This document shows positions 31,759-43,423 of a stretch of DNA of 64,000 nt, piece after piece (position 1 is the stretch's first letter; every line of letters begins with the position of its first letter). This stretch comes from Hexactinellida sp. DTS-2022 (Eukaryota > Porifera > Hexactinellida). Where the stretch lies: the NCBI GenBank assembly GCA_028753945.1, contig JAPNXP010000018.1, positions 1,612,001 to 1,676,000 of the forward strand, written 5' to 3'. The notes under the pieces were generated by a model, which was not told the DNA's origin, searched no databases, and saw only the letters and a program-made list of their open reading frames with translations. Made by a program: the position numbers and the translations under genes.

Positions 31759-31994
31759 TCGCGAACTCTAACTAATTTAATCGCGAAATGCCAACTCTAT
31801 TATTAACACGTATTTATTGAGCTAAACTCTAAGTTCTAACCACAAGATTATAATTTCATTCTGATGCTATCGATACCACTGAATATAATCACAAAAATTA
31901 ACTCTAAAATCACTGAAACGAATAAGAATCCATACTCGATAATTCAAAACATATACATATACTTGTAACCACTGTTGTTTGAATTGCTATGACA

Positions 31995-34900
31995 TCAGCT
32001 CTCCTGCTTGAGATAGGGCACGTTCCAGATAGTATCTGCATACTGTTTTATAGTCCTGTCGCTAGAAAAGAACCCAACCGAAGAAATGTTATTCACAGCC
32101 ATTTTGCTCCACAGCTTTTTATCCTGAAGAAGCATTCTAGTTATAACATACGTTGTCATTAAATTAGAGATATAAAACAGTCCTTATCATGTACGTATAT
32201 ATACGAGAGTCTAGAACAATTAACCTGAAAAGTCTTCTCCACCTTCCGCTGGCACTCCAGATAGGAGGCGAAGTCCGCCAGGAGACAGAACCTGTCGTGC
32301 TGCAAGGTGTCGTCCATGAGCCACTGGAAGAGGTCGGGCTGGAAGGGAGAGAAGTACCCGCTCCTGATCTGCTCCACGGCCTCCTGCAGCTCCGGCAGAG
32401 ACTCGTAGTATGCGCCGGGGTCGTACCCCGCCGCCTTGAGGGCCCCTATCTCCTCCACAGTGTTCCCGAATATGAACATGTTCTCTCTGCCCATCTGCTC
32501 GGCCATCTCCACGTTAGCTCCGTCCAGCGTCCCGATCGTGAGGGCCCCGTTAGCCTGCGACAGGAATAGCAATTAAATAAGCACTTCGATATAACTCAAG
32601 TAACCACTTCGGGGGCTTTATCACACAATGCAAAAATTAAAATAAATGCAACTGATAAAAACAGCAATTAAAAAGCAGCAAAAGGAGTACGGCTGTTACA
32701 ACCACGTTTCGAAAGCTCTATAATATATACAGTGAACACCCGTTATAACGAAGTCGGATATAACGAAATGGTTATTTATCCCCAGATCACTAAATGCATT
32801 AATTATTATCCGCTTATAACGAATATCCGGATAAAAAAGGAAATTTACAGGTCCCAAACACTTCGTTATATAACGAAAGTTAACTGTATACGAGCTCAGG
32901 AGAAATGGTACTAAAATAATCACTAAGCAAATATATGGTGTCCGTAGAGTGCGGACTCACCATGAACTTCATGTTCCCAGTGCCGGAGGCCTCGGTGCCC
33001 GCGGTGGAAATCTGCTGGGAGAGATCCGCGGCCGGGATTATCCTCTCCGCCAGAGACACTCGGTAGTTCTCCAGAAATATAAGCTTCAGGCGGCCCCCTA
33101 TCGCCGGGTCCGAGTTAACGAACTCTGCTACGGAGTTTATGAGTTTTATTATAAGCTTGGCTTTGTGGTACCCAGGAGCAGCCTATTTGGGATTTGTTTA
33201 ATAATTGAAGATAACTAATCTTAGTGCAGTTAATAGCATATAACCTCTTTAAAATAGTGTTAATTCTTCCAATAATAATGTGTAGTATTGTGTACTATAA
33301 TCAGAACTGGAGAATATGTGTTAAGGTACAGGTATATTTACATAGCAATCAAGAATACTCTATACTTTGTGTATTACAGTATATATCCTATTGAGTATTT
33401 AACACAACATTTGGCTGTTAACAGAAAAGTTGGGTAAACTACTAGCAGCAAAGTTGTCTGTTACAGCATTTCCATTTTATTCTATATACGTAGATATCCC
33501 ACTAAAATATTTCATTGGGTTGTTTGTTAATTTGTTAACATCCAGATTATACACATAATTTAAAACACCATAATATTATAAGTTAGTTATTACCTTTCCT
33601 CCAATGATGACTGTCCTAGGCACATGGTTAGCAGTGGGGTACTTCTTAATCCTATTGTACAGAGAGACCACGTGCAGCACGTTCATCAGCTGTCGCTTGT
33701 ACTCGTGTATTCTCTTCACCTGGATGTCGAATAGGGACTCGGGGATCACCTCGATCCCGTAGTGCTCCTTGATGTAGGCAGCCACGGAGCGCTTGTTGGC
33801 TAGCTTGACTTCCAGAATATTCCCAAGGAATATGTCGTCGTCAGCATGCGGCCTCAGCTGCTCCAGCTGCGACAGCTCGCGCACCCAGTCCTCGCTCTCC
33901 AGCTTCTAATCGGACAGAAAACTCAGTACTCACTACTCAGTATAGAGCAGTGGTTCTTAACCTTTTTTATGTAATTTCCCCTTTTGGCCTGTTCACTCTA
34001 CCCGATTTCCCCCTTCATTTGTAGTATAAGGAATAAAGTAGCCTTGAAATTACAAATTATTAGCTGTCTGGCGATAACTGCTTCTTGGCCACCAGCTGAT
34101 CAATGTTAGGAGGTATTATTTTATTTTGGTTTTATTATTATTATTAATTTTGTCTAAATTGATTTCCCCCTTATATTCACGAAATTTCCCCCAGGTTAAG
34201 AACTACTGGTATAGAGTCTATAGTATTGACCAAGCGTAACATGGTTATAATCGAGTCCCTATTAAATAACACAATGCAACTTCGATAATCCGAAATCGTT
34301 GGGACCAGTCAAGATGTTCTGACAATCTACAGTCGGATAATTCAACGGGTGAACTAGGGAGTATGGGACAGCCAGGTGGGTTTTGATAGTCTAGTTGCAC
34401 TGTACTGACTATGTGTATATAAACTGTGAAGTAATTAATACCTTAGTTATTAGTTCAGCTAATGAGGGATTACAGAGTTTGAGCCAGCGTCTTGGTGTGA
34501 TTCCATTCGTCACATTCACAAACTTATCAGGCGTCATCTCGAAGAAGTCCTTGAATCTAATACAATATAATTGTTGCAGCCCAAATGCGAATTTGGCCCG
34601 TTCGCGAATGGGCTGGCCCTTTTGCAATTTGGCCAACAAATTGGTCTATTCGCGAATGGGTCAAGCTAGCTTGGCCCATCTGCGAAATATTCTAAATAAT
34701 TTTCATTTGGTTTATTAATAATATCCTAACTGTATTAGTAATGATTTTAATACAAGGTTGCAACCGAATACTGATATATTTGGTTGAACCGAATATTATT
34801 TGCCGAATAGTTGATATTTGGTTGAACCGAATATTATTTGCCGAATAGTTGATATTTGGTTGCCCTGATATCAGTATTCTTATTCGGTTACTCAGCCGAA

Positions 34901-37900
34901 TATCAGTATTCGTATTCGGTAGGGCAACTATTCATGAATACTGATATTCGTCGGTTCGAGCGATTTCAACCTTGGTTTAGTGATATTGTTTTGCTGAAAT
35001 TGATCTCCCATAAAATTGTTTCGGCGGGATCAATTTCTGCAAATTCAACTTTCAATGCAGAAATTGATCCCCTCTTGCAGAATTTGTTCCACCTTTACAT
35101 GCATAGTTTAGACAGCCATTGAAAGTGACTTTATATATTTTCAGAACTGAGCATGACTATTACTATACTTCAAAGTTTTCCTTTAACTAATTTATCTAGT
35201 GAGTATTCCAACACGTTAAGCAATACATACAAGCTAGTGGTCATAGACGCCTTAAACCACCCGAGCATTCGGGCATGTCCGGGTCCAGAGGAGCTAGCCG
35301 AAGCCCGGGTAAATTCCGGGATATAGTAACCTATATAGTTTTGGATCGAACTATGGTCCTCAAGCGGTTGGCACGGCCCTAGATTAGATTGATCGGGCGG
35401 CTCAAAGGGCCAACCCTCGTGTTTACGACGCCAATGCTAGTGTTTACCTATTATAACTTTTGGAAGTTAGTTTGTATTTCAAATATAAATCCATCACTTT
35501 AATATAATCCGGACAAACAAACACACACACAAACACAACAATCGAGTTTTAATAATATAGATATCTGTGGCCGTGTGGATATATCTGCCCTCCTAAGGTA
35601 TATTAAAACTCTAAAGTTCTTATACTTATGTTCAGTCAAGGCGGTTACTATTCGAGCAAATACAGGGTATCAATCTACAAGAGACTCCCACTCACAGTTA
35701 CCATCAGTACAATATTATATTGCGTCAATGATTTAATTGGTGATTTAACAGTAGCTTGTCTGTAATATGTTAAAGGAAAACTAATAATAGACATGCTCAG
35801 TTCTGAAAATATACAGTCACTTTCGATGACGGTCTAAACTATGCATGTAAAGTTGGAACGAATTCTGCAAGAAGGGATCAATAGCTGCATTGAAAGTTGA
35901 ATTTGCAGAAATTGATCACGCCGGAATAATTTTATAGGGGGGGGGGGAACAATTTCTGCAAAACAATATATTGGGTTGAATTTATTTGACTTAGATGGCT
36001 AATACCAAAAAAAATCCGTTCTGCCTCCTTTTCTAAACAGGATTTCTACTAGAAATGAAATTAAGTTAAGTAATCTAGGATTTTGGTTCTGCCTAACGAT
36101 GAGATTTATTATGTTAATTATTGCTAACCCAGCTCCTGCAAAAAGAATTGTTTATTGAGATGTAGAACTTTAATACTATTTATAAATCAAATATTTTGCA
36201 ACCCTGGATTTACCTCTCCATAATAATGGTTTAATGGTGAGAATAAGACCGCGAAGATGTATTATTCTCATCTTTAAACCATTATTATGGAGAGATTACA
36301 CCCAAAGTTAGTAGTAATTACTTTGCAATACAATTTTTACTGAAATTATAATTGCGTATAATATACCAACCACAGGTCTCAATATATTTGAGCTAACAAG
36401 CTGAACCTTTAATATAGCTGAACGAGCTATCCTTAAGAATTATTGAGCTATTAATTAACTATAACTATTGAGCAAGAGAATAACTTACTCAACATAATTC
36501 CCAAAACAAATTACAGTAATCACAACCCAAAATGAATTTTAGGCACGCATTATTAAATAATAGTGTATAATTCACTAGCCACAGGTGAACTCATTAGTAA
36601 TATTATAGCTTTTTGGGAAGGGAAAGGCCGCGAAGCGGCGTTAATTGCATCGCGTAGTGCCTAACACGAACGAACAAAAGTCGCGAAGCGACTTTTGTGA
36701 GAGTGATCCGTCGCGAAGCGACCGAGACCGAAGGGCTCGTAGAGTTAAATGCAGTAGATACTATCTAGTATAAGTTTCCGTGTATTCATCTTATTATTGA
36801 CGTATTACTAATTTAGTTTTGTGTACCTTAGTAGTCATCGAAATACAAGCATAATAAACTTTTTCGATATACTAGTAACAATAATTATTAAATTGGACGA
36901 ATAATAAGGAAGACCGGTACCACCGTCTGTAAATTGACTAACTTCATGATTACTCCGCGATCCGGGGTGTATCGGGATTCGGTAATAATATTATCAGCAT
37001 AATACGTAATAGTTAAGTGTTGCTATTTGGATCAGAGTTAGGATATTATTAATAAACCAAATGAAAATATTTTAGAATATTTCGCAGATGGGCCGCGCTA
37101 GCTTGACCCATTCGCGAATAGACCAATTTGTTGGCCAAATTGCAAAAGGGCCAGCCCATTCGCGAACGGGCCAAATTCGCATTTGGGCTGCAACATAATC
37201 ATATAAGGTAAGGCTATACCAAAACAATTATAATCACTTATTTGTATTTAGATGAAGAGTACAAGTTCAAAGATTCCCTTGTGCAAATACGTACATAGAG
37301 ATTCTAGACACGGTCTTGCCTCGGGAATAAGAATAATCGGCTAATATTTGAGGAGATACTACTTATAATTGAGATGGCATATCAAGTATAGTTACGTTTC
37401 ATTTTTGATGATGCTACTGTGAATAGCAGAAACTCCGTTAACTTTGTGAGATCCCACGATTGCGAGTCTGGCCATGTTAACCCTCTTATCCTCTCCTTCT
37501 TCTATCAGAGACATTCTCTGCATTCTGTTTGTGTCGCCAGGGTACCTCCTCGTCACTTCCTAGGGGTACGAATTAGCTAAGATGGCAGGAAACACACACT
37601 TTAGAATACTTCTAATGAGCTAACAATTACATTGGTTATATCGTCTCGCCCAAAATAAGTGGGTCCATGTATTTCATAACCATTTTAATAAAAGTAAAAC
37701 TCTATCAGTGGAGCTGGAACAATAATATGCTACAAGACTCGTGACTCACAGTGAGATGTCTGTGGTTAATCTCAAACATGATCTGCATGTGTCTAGGCAG
37801 CAGTCTCTCAATCATAGACACGGACCATCTCTCCAGCGCCTCTGGCAGCACAGTGTGGTTGGTGTATGCGAATATCTTAGTGCAGATTCCCCAGGCAGAG

Positions 37901-39850
37901 TCCCAGGGGAGTCCCTCCAGGTCCATAAGAATGCGCATCAGCTCCGGGATAGCGAGCGAAGGGTGGGTGTCGTTAAGCTGGATAGCAACCTAAACGCCAA
38001 AAGGCATTCAATTTTAAATTAATAAAACTCTACTTTTCAGTTCATTTATACTCAAGGCTGGAAACTGTCAGCTATCATATAACGTGCCTTAATATTCACA
38101 TTTTTAACGTATACATGGACCTTGTGTATAGCTAAGGGCCTAAGGCTAACAAGGTTATTCGTTGAAGTTTTATCTATTTATCTATCTATCTATCTAATTA
38201 TTAAATTGAGCTGAGTCACCTGTTCGGGGAGAGAGTCCCAGAGCGTGCTGGCCACGGGCGTGACGCCCTCGCTGCTCTGCTTGAACCTCCGGAGGATGTC
38301 CTGAACGGTAGCCGACACCATGAAGTACTCCTGTTTGAGACGAAGCTCCTTGCCCTCGAAAAACTGAATTAAAGCGGGAATAACATAAATACTTGTATTG
38401 TGCAAATGCGCTTAATTAATTAGCTAACATTGTCGTTAGGGTAGAGAACTTTAGAAATGTTCTCCGCTGTGTTTCTATCGAGCACAGCCTTAACGTAGTC
38501 TCCGTGGTTGAAGTAAGACAGGTCGAACTCAGTCGCGCTGCGGGCTGACCAGAGACGGAGCGAGTTGCAAGTGGCGGTGGCGTATCCGGGTATGGGGGTG
38601 TCGTAGGGAATGGCTAGCACAATCTAATCGTGTGGGAGATAAGGTTATAGATAAGCAGTATTGTAGGTGATACAACAGTGTTAACCTGAGTGTCCTTCCA
38701 ACTCTCCCCCTCAGCTCTTCCGTAGAACTGAACTTTGTAGGCTTTCTCAGGCCGGGACTGCTCCCACGGATTTCCAAACTTGAGCCAATCTTCTGGGTGC
38801 TCTACCTGCCAGCCGTTCTCAATCTTCTGAGAGAAAATGCCGTACTCATACCTGATGCCGTATCCGTATCCAGGGATCCCCAGGGTAGCCATGGAATCAA
38901 GAAAGCAAGCTACACCGATTAAGTAGAACATTATAAATAGGAATTGCTTATAAAGTATAACTCGATTAGTACGTACACTCGGATAATACGTACTTATTCC
39001 ATTCCCGAGGGTACGCTATAAGCGAGTTATACTATACTATATCGAGTATTATCGACCAACGGCTTTTCTAATATAATTTTGAGGCATTGGCAAGGTCAAC
39101 ATCAAATTAACCGTTGCGAAGCCTGGGGTTTACATTCAAAAGGCGCTGGCAGATACATAAGCAGCCCTTATAACATGATACACTGAGTCTACAAAGCAAC
39201 CTACCAGCCAGCCGGCCCAGGCCCCCGTTCCCGAGCCCCGCGTCGTTCTCCTCCTCCTCGATCTGCTCCACATCCAGTCCCAGCTAATCAGGCAACATAA
39301 GCGCTATCTAGCTATACTGATTGTTCTAGTAGTAAATGATAGTGTTAGCAAACGTATTTTATGAAATCTTTCCAATATAAACAATTAGTAACACTATTGA
39401 CATATTATGCATCGTTAGATAGTAACCTGAAAAAGCGCTTCTTCCACTACAGAGCTCATCTGCAAGTTTATCATTGTATTGCTGAGAGTGCGTCCCATCA
39501 GAAACTCCATAGACAAATAATACACTCTCTAAAGGCATATAATTAAACGTGCAACAGGAGATGAATAAATAGAGTTGTACCTTAGGATGTTCCTTGTAGT
39601 ATAGCTGCTGGGTCTTGATCCAGTTCTCGGCCAGTTTGTCCCTGACAGCATAGGCCAGAGCCGTGTAGTAGTCGTGCTCAGTGGCCGCGTTCCTGTCCTT
39701 CATCAGGCTCAGATGCAGGTGCTGGTTGAAGCTCTTCTTGACCGCGTCGACGTCCCCGACCTGAGAAATGTTCTTCAGGGAAATCTCGCGACGGATCTTG
39801 CCCATAGACGGGACCTTCTTGAATCCAGGCTTCTTCTTTTCCTCAGACAT
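31995..39850 (-). CDS. PYG: Glycogen phosphorylase, complete, 13 exons
   Basis: Exons (minus, 5' to 3'): 39581-39850, 39427-39528, 39205-39283, 38686-38909, 38429-38623, 38220-38363, 37750-37989, 37396-37559, 34442-34556, 33594-33905, 32961-33182, 32225-32554, 31995-32123. All junctions are GT-AG and stay in frame: 841 residues (human liver form 847). The enzyme splits alpha-1,4 glucosyl units from glycogen with phosphate to give glucose-1-phosphate, in the cytosol. Landmarks: regulatory serine Ser24 in [46 protein letters not shown], and [16 protein letters not shown] with the PLP lysine Lys687. The C-terminus [16 protein letters not shown] is intact. Intron 8 is 2839 bases and holds a fold-back element; others are 52 to 536 bases. 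Confidence 0.97.
32730..32886. mobile_element. Pogo-like MITE in glycogen phosphorylase intron 11
   Basis: Left CAGTGAACACCCGTTATAAC, right GTTATATAACGAAAGTTAACTG, TA on each side; inner CGGATATAACGAA and TTATAACGAATATCCGG words pair. Confidence 0.75.
33948..34208. mobile_element. hAT-type MITE in glycogen phosphorylase intron 9 (8-base duplication GTATAGAG)
   Basis: Ends CAGTGGTTCTTAACC and GGTTAAGAACTACTG. GTATAGAG lies at 33940-33947 and 34209-34216, exact. It starts 42 bases from the exon 10 acceptor. Confidence 0.92.
34272..34402. mobile_element. Pogo-like MITE in glycogen phosphorylase intron 9
   Basis: Left CAATGCAACTTCGATAATCC, right AGTTGCACTG before TA; same family as 46452-46595. 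Confidence 0.6.
34573..37194. mobile_element. 2.6-kb fold-back element in glycogen phosphorylase intron 8
   Basis: Outer arms of about 160 bases: 34573-34735 and 37038-37194 are inverted copies (GTTGCAGCCCAAATGCG tip; internal TTCGCGAATGGG words repeated). A second inverted pair lies inside at about 34985-35190 and 35780-35970. The loop holds a Helitron-like 5' fragment (35430-35574, minus) and a Helitron-like 3' fragment (36622-36742). No ORF. It fills nearly all of the intron. Confidence 0.8.
34753..34975. mobile_element. MITE of the CAAGGTTGCAACCGAATA family
   Basis: Begins CAAGGTTGCAACCGAATAC and ends CGATTTCAACCTTG; it consists mainly of TATTCGGTTG-type words. A far larger member of this family spans 39982-43190. 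Confidence 0.7.
38955..39032. repeat. Short palindromic element in glycogen phosphorylase intron 3
   Basis: GTATAACTCG and CGAGTTATAC bracket it, with ACGTAC words between: a pogo-like mini element, about 78 bases. Confidence 0.5.
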
Positions 39851-39981
39851 GCCACGAAAGACAGATACAGATAACTTTAATTCACAAGAATAAATGAGTA
39901 CAGTAGAAGTACGAAATGGTTAATACGAACACTATTTCAGCCCAATCAAAGCATTTTCAATATAATTGATATTGGTTATTA

Positions 39982-42900
39982 CCAAGGTTGCAACCGAATA
40001 CTAATATATTTGGTTGAACCGAATATTATTCTCGAATAGTTGATATTCGGTTGCCAACCTGATATCATTATTCGGTATTCAGTTGCCCGACGGAATATGA
40101 TCAGTATTCATATTAGTTTTCCATCCGAATATTCTAATTACGTGTATTCGTATTCGGTTAGGGCAACCAAAGATTATCGGTATTCGTATTCGTTCTACCA
40201 ATCGAATATCATCAGTATTCGTATTTGGTTGACATAGCCAAATATTATCATTATCAGTATTCGGTTGAAGCTGTCACGAAATATTCGGTCCGGGGTAAAT
40301 TTGGTCGGGCCGGACATAAAATTTCCCGGACCGAATATTTCAGACATTTTTGGTCCGGGTTTGCAAAATGTCCGGCCGGACTAAATATTTCAGATGTTTT
40401 TGGTCCGGGCTATTCTTCGGTCCGGCCGGACCAAATATATCAGAAATATTTGGTCCGGGTTGATTCTTAATATTATTTTAGAAAATAGACAGTTAATTGA
40501 ATTTACTAAGAATTATTTAAAAATCTACTATAGTACGCATTTAGCAGGGGTCTTCATACAATGGTTCGCGAGTTGAACGTGGCTCACAAGTATGTTGTAT
40601 GTGACTCCATTAACTTGTGTATATTCTTGTTATGAGTATATAATAGACTAATAGTTAGTAAAGTGCCTCTCAATTTATTTACTAAGCGAGGATTGATGTC
40701 TGTCTGTCTGTCTGTTTGTAGCACAGGCTCCAGGGGTGGTGAATCTGCTGTTAACAGCCATTTTGGCTGTTTGCTGTTAACAGCTAAGAATTCGTCCCCA
40801 ATTGGCATTAACCTTAACTGCATTTAAGTCGCCATTAAGTTGTTAACAGCCCATTTTGAGCTGTTAACAGCCAATTCTAGCTGTAACAGCCAATTCAATA
40901 ATTGTATCAGTAAAAATTAAGGAAAAGGGTCTGTTATGACATATTTGGTCCGGATGCAAATATGGTCCGGCCGGACCATATTTGTCACGATTCCGACAGA
41001 TTGACAAATTTGGACCGGGCTAATTATAGGCAGTGATAATTTTATATGGCCTCTCAAATATCTATGACAAAATTGGTCCGGGTGTATTTTAGGGTGTTAT
41101 TAATTATATGGCCTCTCTAATAAACATTCAACGTATGCAACATTTAGAAGTTGCAATATTCAGAGGCGGAGCCAGGATTTTTCGGCAGGTGGGGTGCAGA
41201 GGGGTTTCTGGGGGAACCTCTATGAGGATTTTATGCTCACAGGGGGGGGGGGGGGGGGGGGCAGCCTGAAATTAGGGGGCCCTGCCCCTCCCCCCCTGGC
41301 TCCGCCTCTGGCAATATTATATTATTTATATAATATTCGTCATAATCGTTGATACAGATTGATAAATAGATTGAATGCACATATATTTAACATAAATTAT
41401 AAAAAACAACCTAAATAATACCTGTTATTCATGAATTCAGAAAAGTATACAGAATTATATAACTATACTGTATATAGCTCTCAGATGGTTCTTATCCCTT
41501 TGGAGTTTCAGATAATCAGAAGCATTACAAAATTGTTACAAAAAAACTTATGTATTGTTACAATTTGGATACCAAACCAACTATCATTATCCACCTACAG
41601 TAGAACCTCGTAAATACGAACACGAGGTTCTAATGTAAATTTTATTTTCTGGATTTTTCAAAAAAATTGAGGGTAAATTTGACCCACGAAAACAATAAGC
41701 GCCTGGGAGCTTATTCGGGGAAGGTAGTTATACGTAGTGTATTAGGAATTTAGGATCGCACAATCAATGGTCCTTTTCTGCAGATCAGAGAGCGTAAAAA
41801 CGAACGAGGTCGACGTCGGATCGGCGATCATTTGTAAAAAACGATTGGGATCGAGATCGACGATCAATTTTCTGCAATCGAATAATACCCAAGTTATACG
41901 TAACAAGTTAATTAAATAATAGTTAATAACTTTAAACTGTAAAGTTGTGTTAGCCCCATTAAGAAAATACTCCGCCCTGGCTAGCCCCATTAAGAAAATA
42001 CTCCGCCCTGGCTAGCCCCATTCGTTACTCCACACTAACGCCGCCACTGGTAGGAATTAAGACAAATTTGGTCCGGCCAGACCAAAGGTGCCATAACAAT
42101 ACAAAGAGGATGGTCTGTCAAACATTGGTTAATAACCCCCTCCTCCTTTGGAAGCGTTACTTAACGTTTGAATAGCCCCATACTAAATAATCTGAATTTT
42201 GAAACCTCATCTCCTTCTGTTCTGCAAATGTTCTATGTTTACAGAGAGGCCATATAATTAATAACACCCTAAAATAAACCCGGACCAATTTTGTCATAGA
42301 TATTTGAGAGGCCATATAAAATTATCACTGCCTATAATTAGCCCGGTCCAAATTTGTCAATCTGTCGGAATCGTGACAAATATGGTCCGGCCGGACCATA
42401 TTTGCATCCGGACCAAATATGTCATAACAGGTCAAGCAAAGAAATTAGACTCAAAAATGTTTAAATTCGAATTGTATATCGTATTTAAATAACAGCGAAA
42501 TTTGAAACTAAATGATTATATAATAATATTTCAATTATTGCATTGGTCAGCATCTAGCTGTTAACAGCTTCGATTTTCCTTTGCTGTTAACAGCCAGTGG
42601 CTGTTTCCATCCCTGAGCACAGCACGTTCGGTATGAACCAGTGACTGTAGAAAGTCGAGACTGGTACCAAAATTGTGCAATGTTTATAAACTGTGACCTG
42701 AAAAACAGCATACTCCGCTTAAAAGATCCACCGGACGAAAAAAATAATGTTAAACTAGACAACTCTTCCCGTCAATTTTCTAACGGAACACATCACATTC
42801 TGTCTAATTTCTGTTATACAAATCATATTCGAAGAATATATATTATCTTTTCAGTGGGGTTGAATTGGGGCAATCAAATGCAAGATATCTTAACATTCTA

Positions 42901-43190
42901 ATTCAATATTAATAATCAACCCGGACAAAATATTTCTGATATATTTGGTCCGGCCGGACCGAAAAATAGCCCGGACCAAAAACATCTGAAATATTTAGTC
43001 CGGCCGGACATTTTGCAAACCCGGACCAAAAATGTCTGAAATATTCGGTCCGGGAAATTTTATGTCCGGCCGGACCAAATTTACCCCGGACCGAATATTT
43101 CGTGACAAAGCAACCGAATATCAGTATCAGTATTCGGTAGGGAAACTATTCATGAATACTGATATTCGGTTCGAGCGGTTTCAACCTTGG
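39982..43190. mobile_element. 3.2-kb fold-back element with long GGCCGGACC-rich arms (TSD TTATTA)
   Basis: Tips CCAAGGTTGCAACCG and CGGTTTCAACCTTGG, with TTATTA at 39976-39981 and 43191-43196. The left arm 39982-41140 recurs inverted in 42220-43190 in the same block order: TATTCGGTTG words, a 195-base block rich in GGTCCGGCCGGACC (40276-40470 with 42912-43105), GCTGTTAACAGC words (about 40750 and 42560), and a second GGTCCGG block with ATGGCCTCTC (40930-41140 with 42220-42430). There is no transposase ORF. Confidence 0.8.
41161..41310. mobile_element. 150-base hAT-type MITE (8-base duplication GCAATATT)
   Basis: A perfect 16-base terminal inverted repeat, CAGAGGCGGAGCCAGG; GCAATATT at 41153-41160 and 41311-41318. 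Contains a run of about 20 G. Confidence 0.93.
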
Positions 43191-43423
43191 TTATTACACA
43201 TTTTGACGGTCCCCTGGTTATCGTACTAACGAGGTTCTACTGTACGTATTTGGTTAATTAATCAATAATAAAACCACTTCATTAGAGTTGATCAGCATAT
43301 AATGCTTAGCATAAATAGCATTTCGTGAAAATAAATGTTAGAAAATAACTAAGTAATATAGTAGAAGAGCATTTCGATAGAATTAAGGAGAAGGTGGGAG
43401 AGCGAACATAGCAAGCAACTTAG

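Larger units (their letters stand above)
39901..43242. mobile_element. Composite of nested elements between glycogen phosphorylase and DGK
   Basis: The outermost pair, CAGTAGAAGTACGAA at 39901 and TTCGTT-side inverse ending AGGTTCTACTG at 43242, is a TA-flanked pogo-like MITE. Inside it sits the fold-back element 39982-43190, and inside that further insertions such as 41161-41310. It lies just 50 bases upstream of the glycogen phosphorylase start codon, so it has displaced or become that gene's upstream region. Confidence 0.65.

Noticed and set aside
41240..41262. Run of about 20 G as a functional quadruplex
   Set aside because: It lies within a 150-base MITE whose ends also carry G/C runs and is most simply homopolymer slippage.
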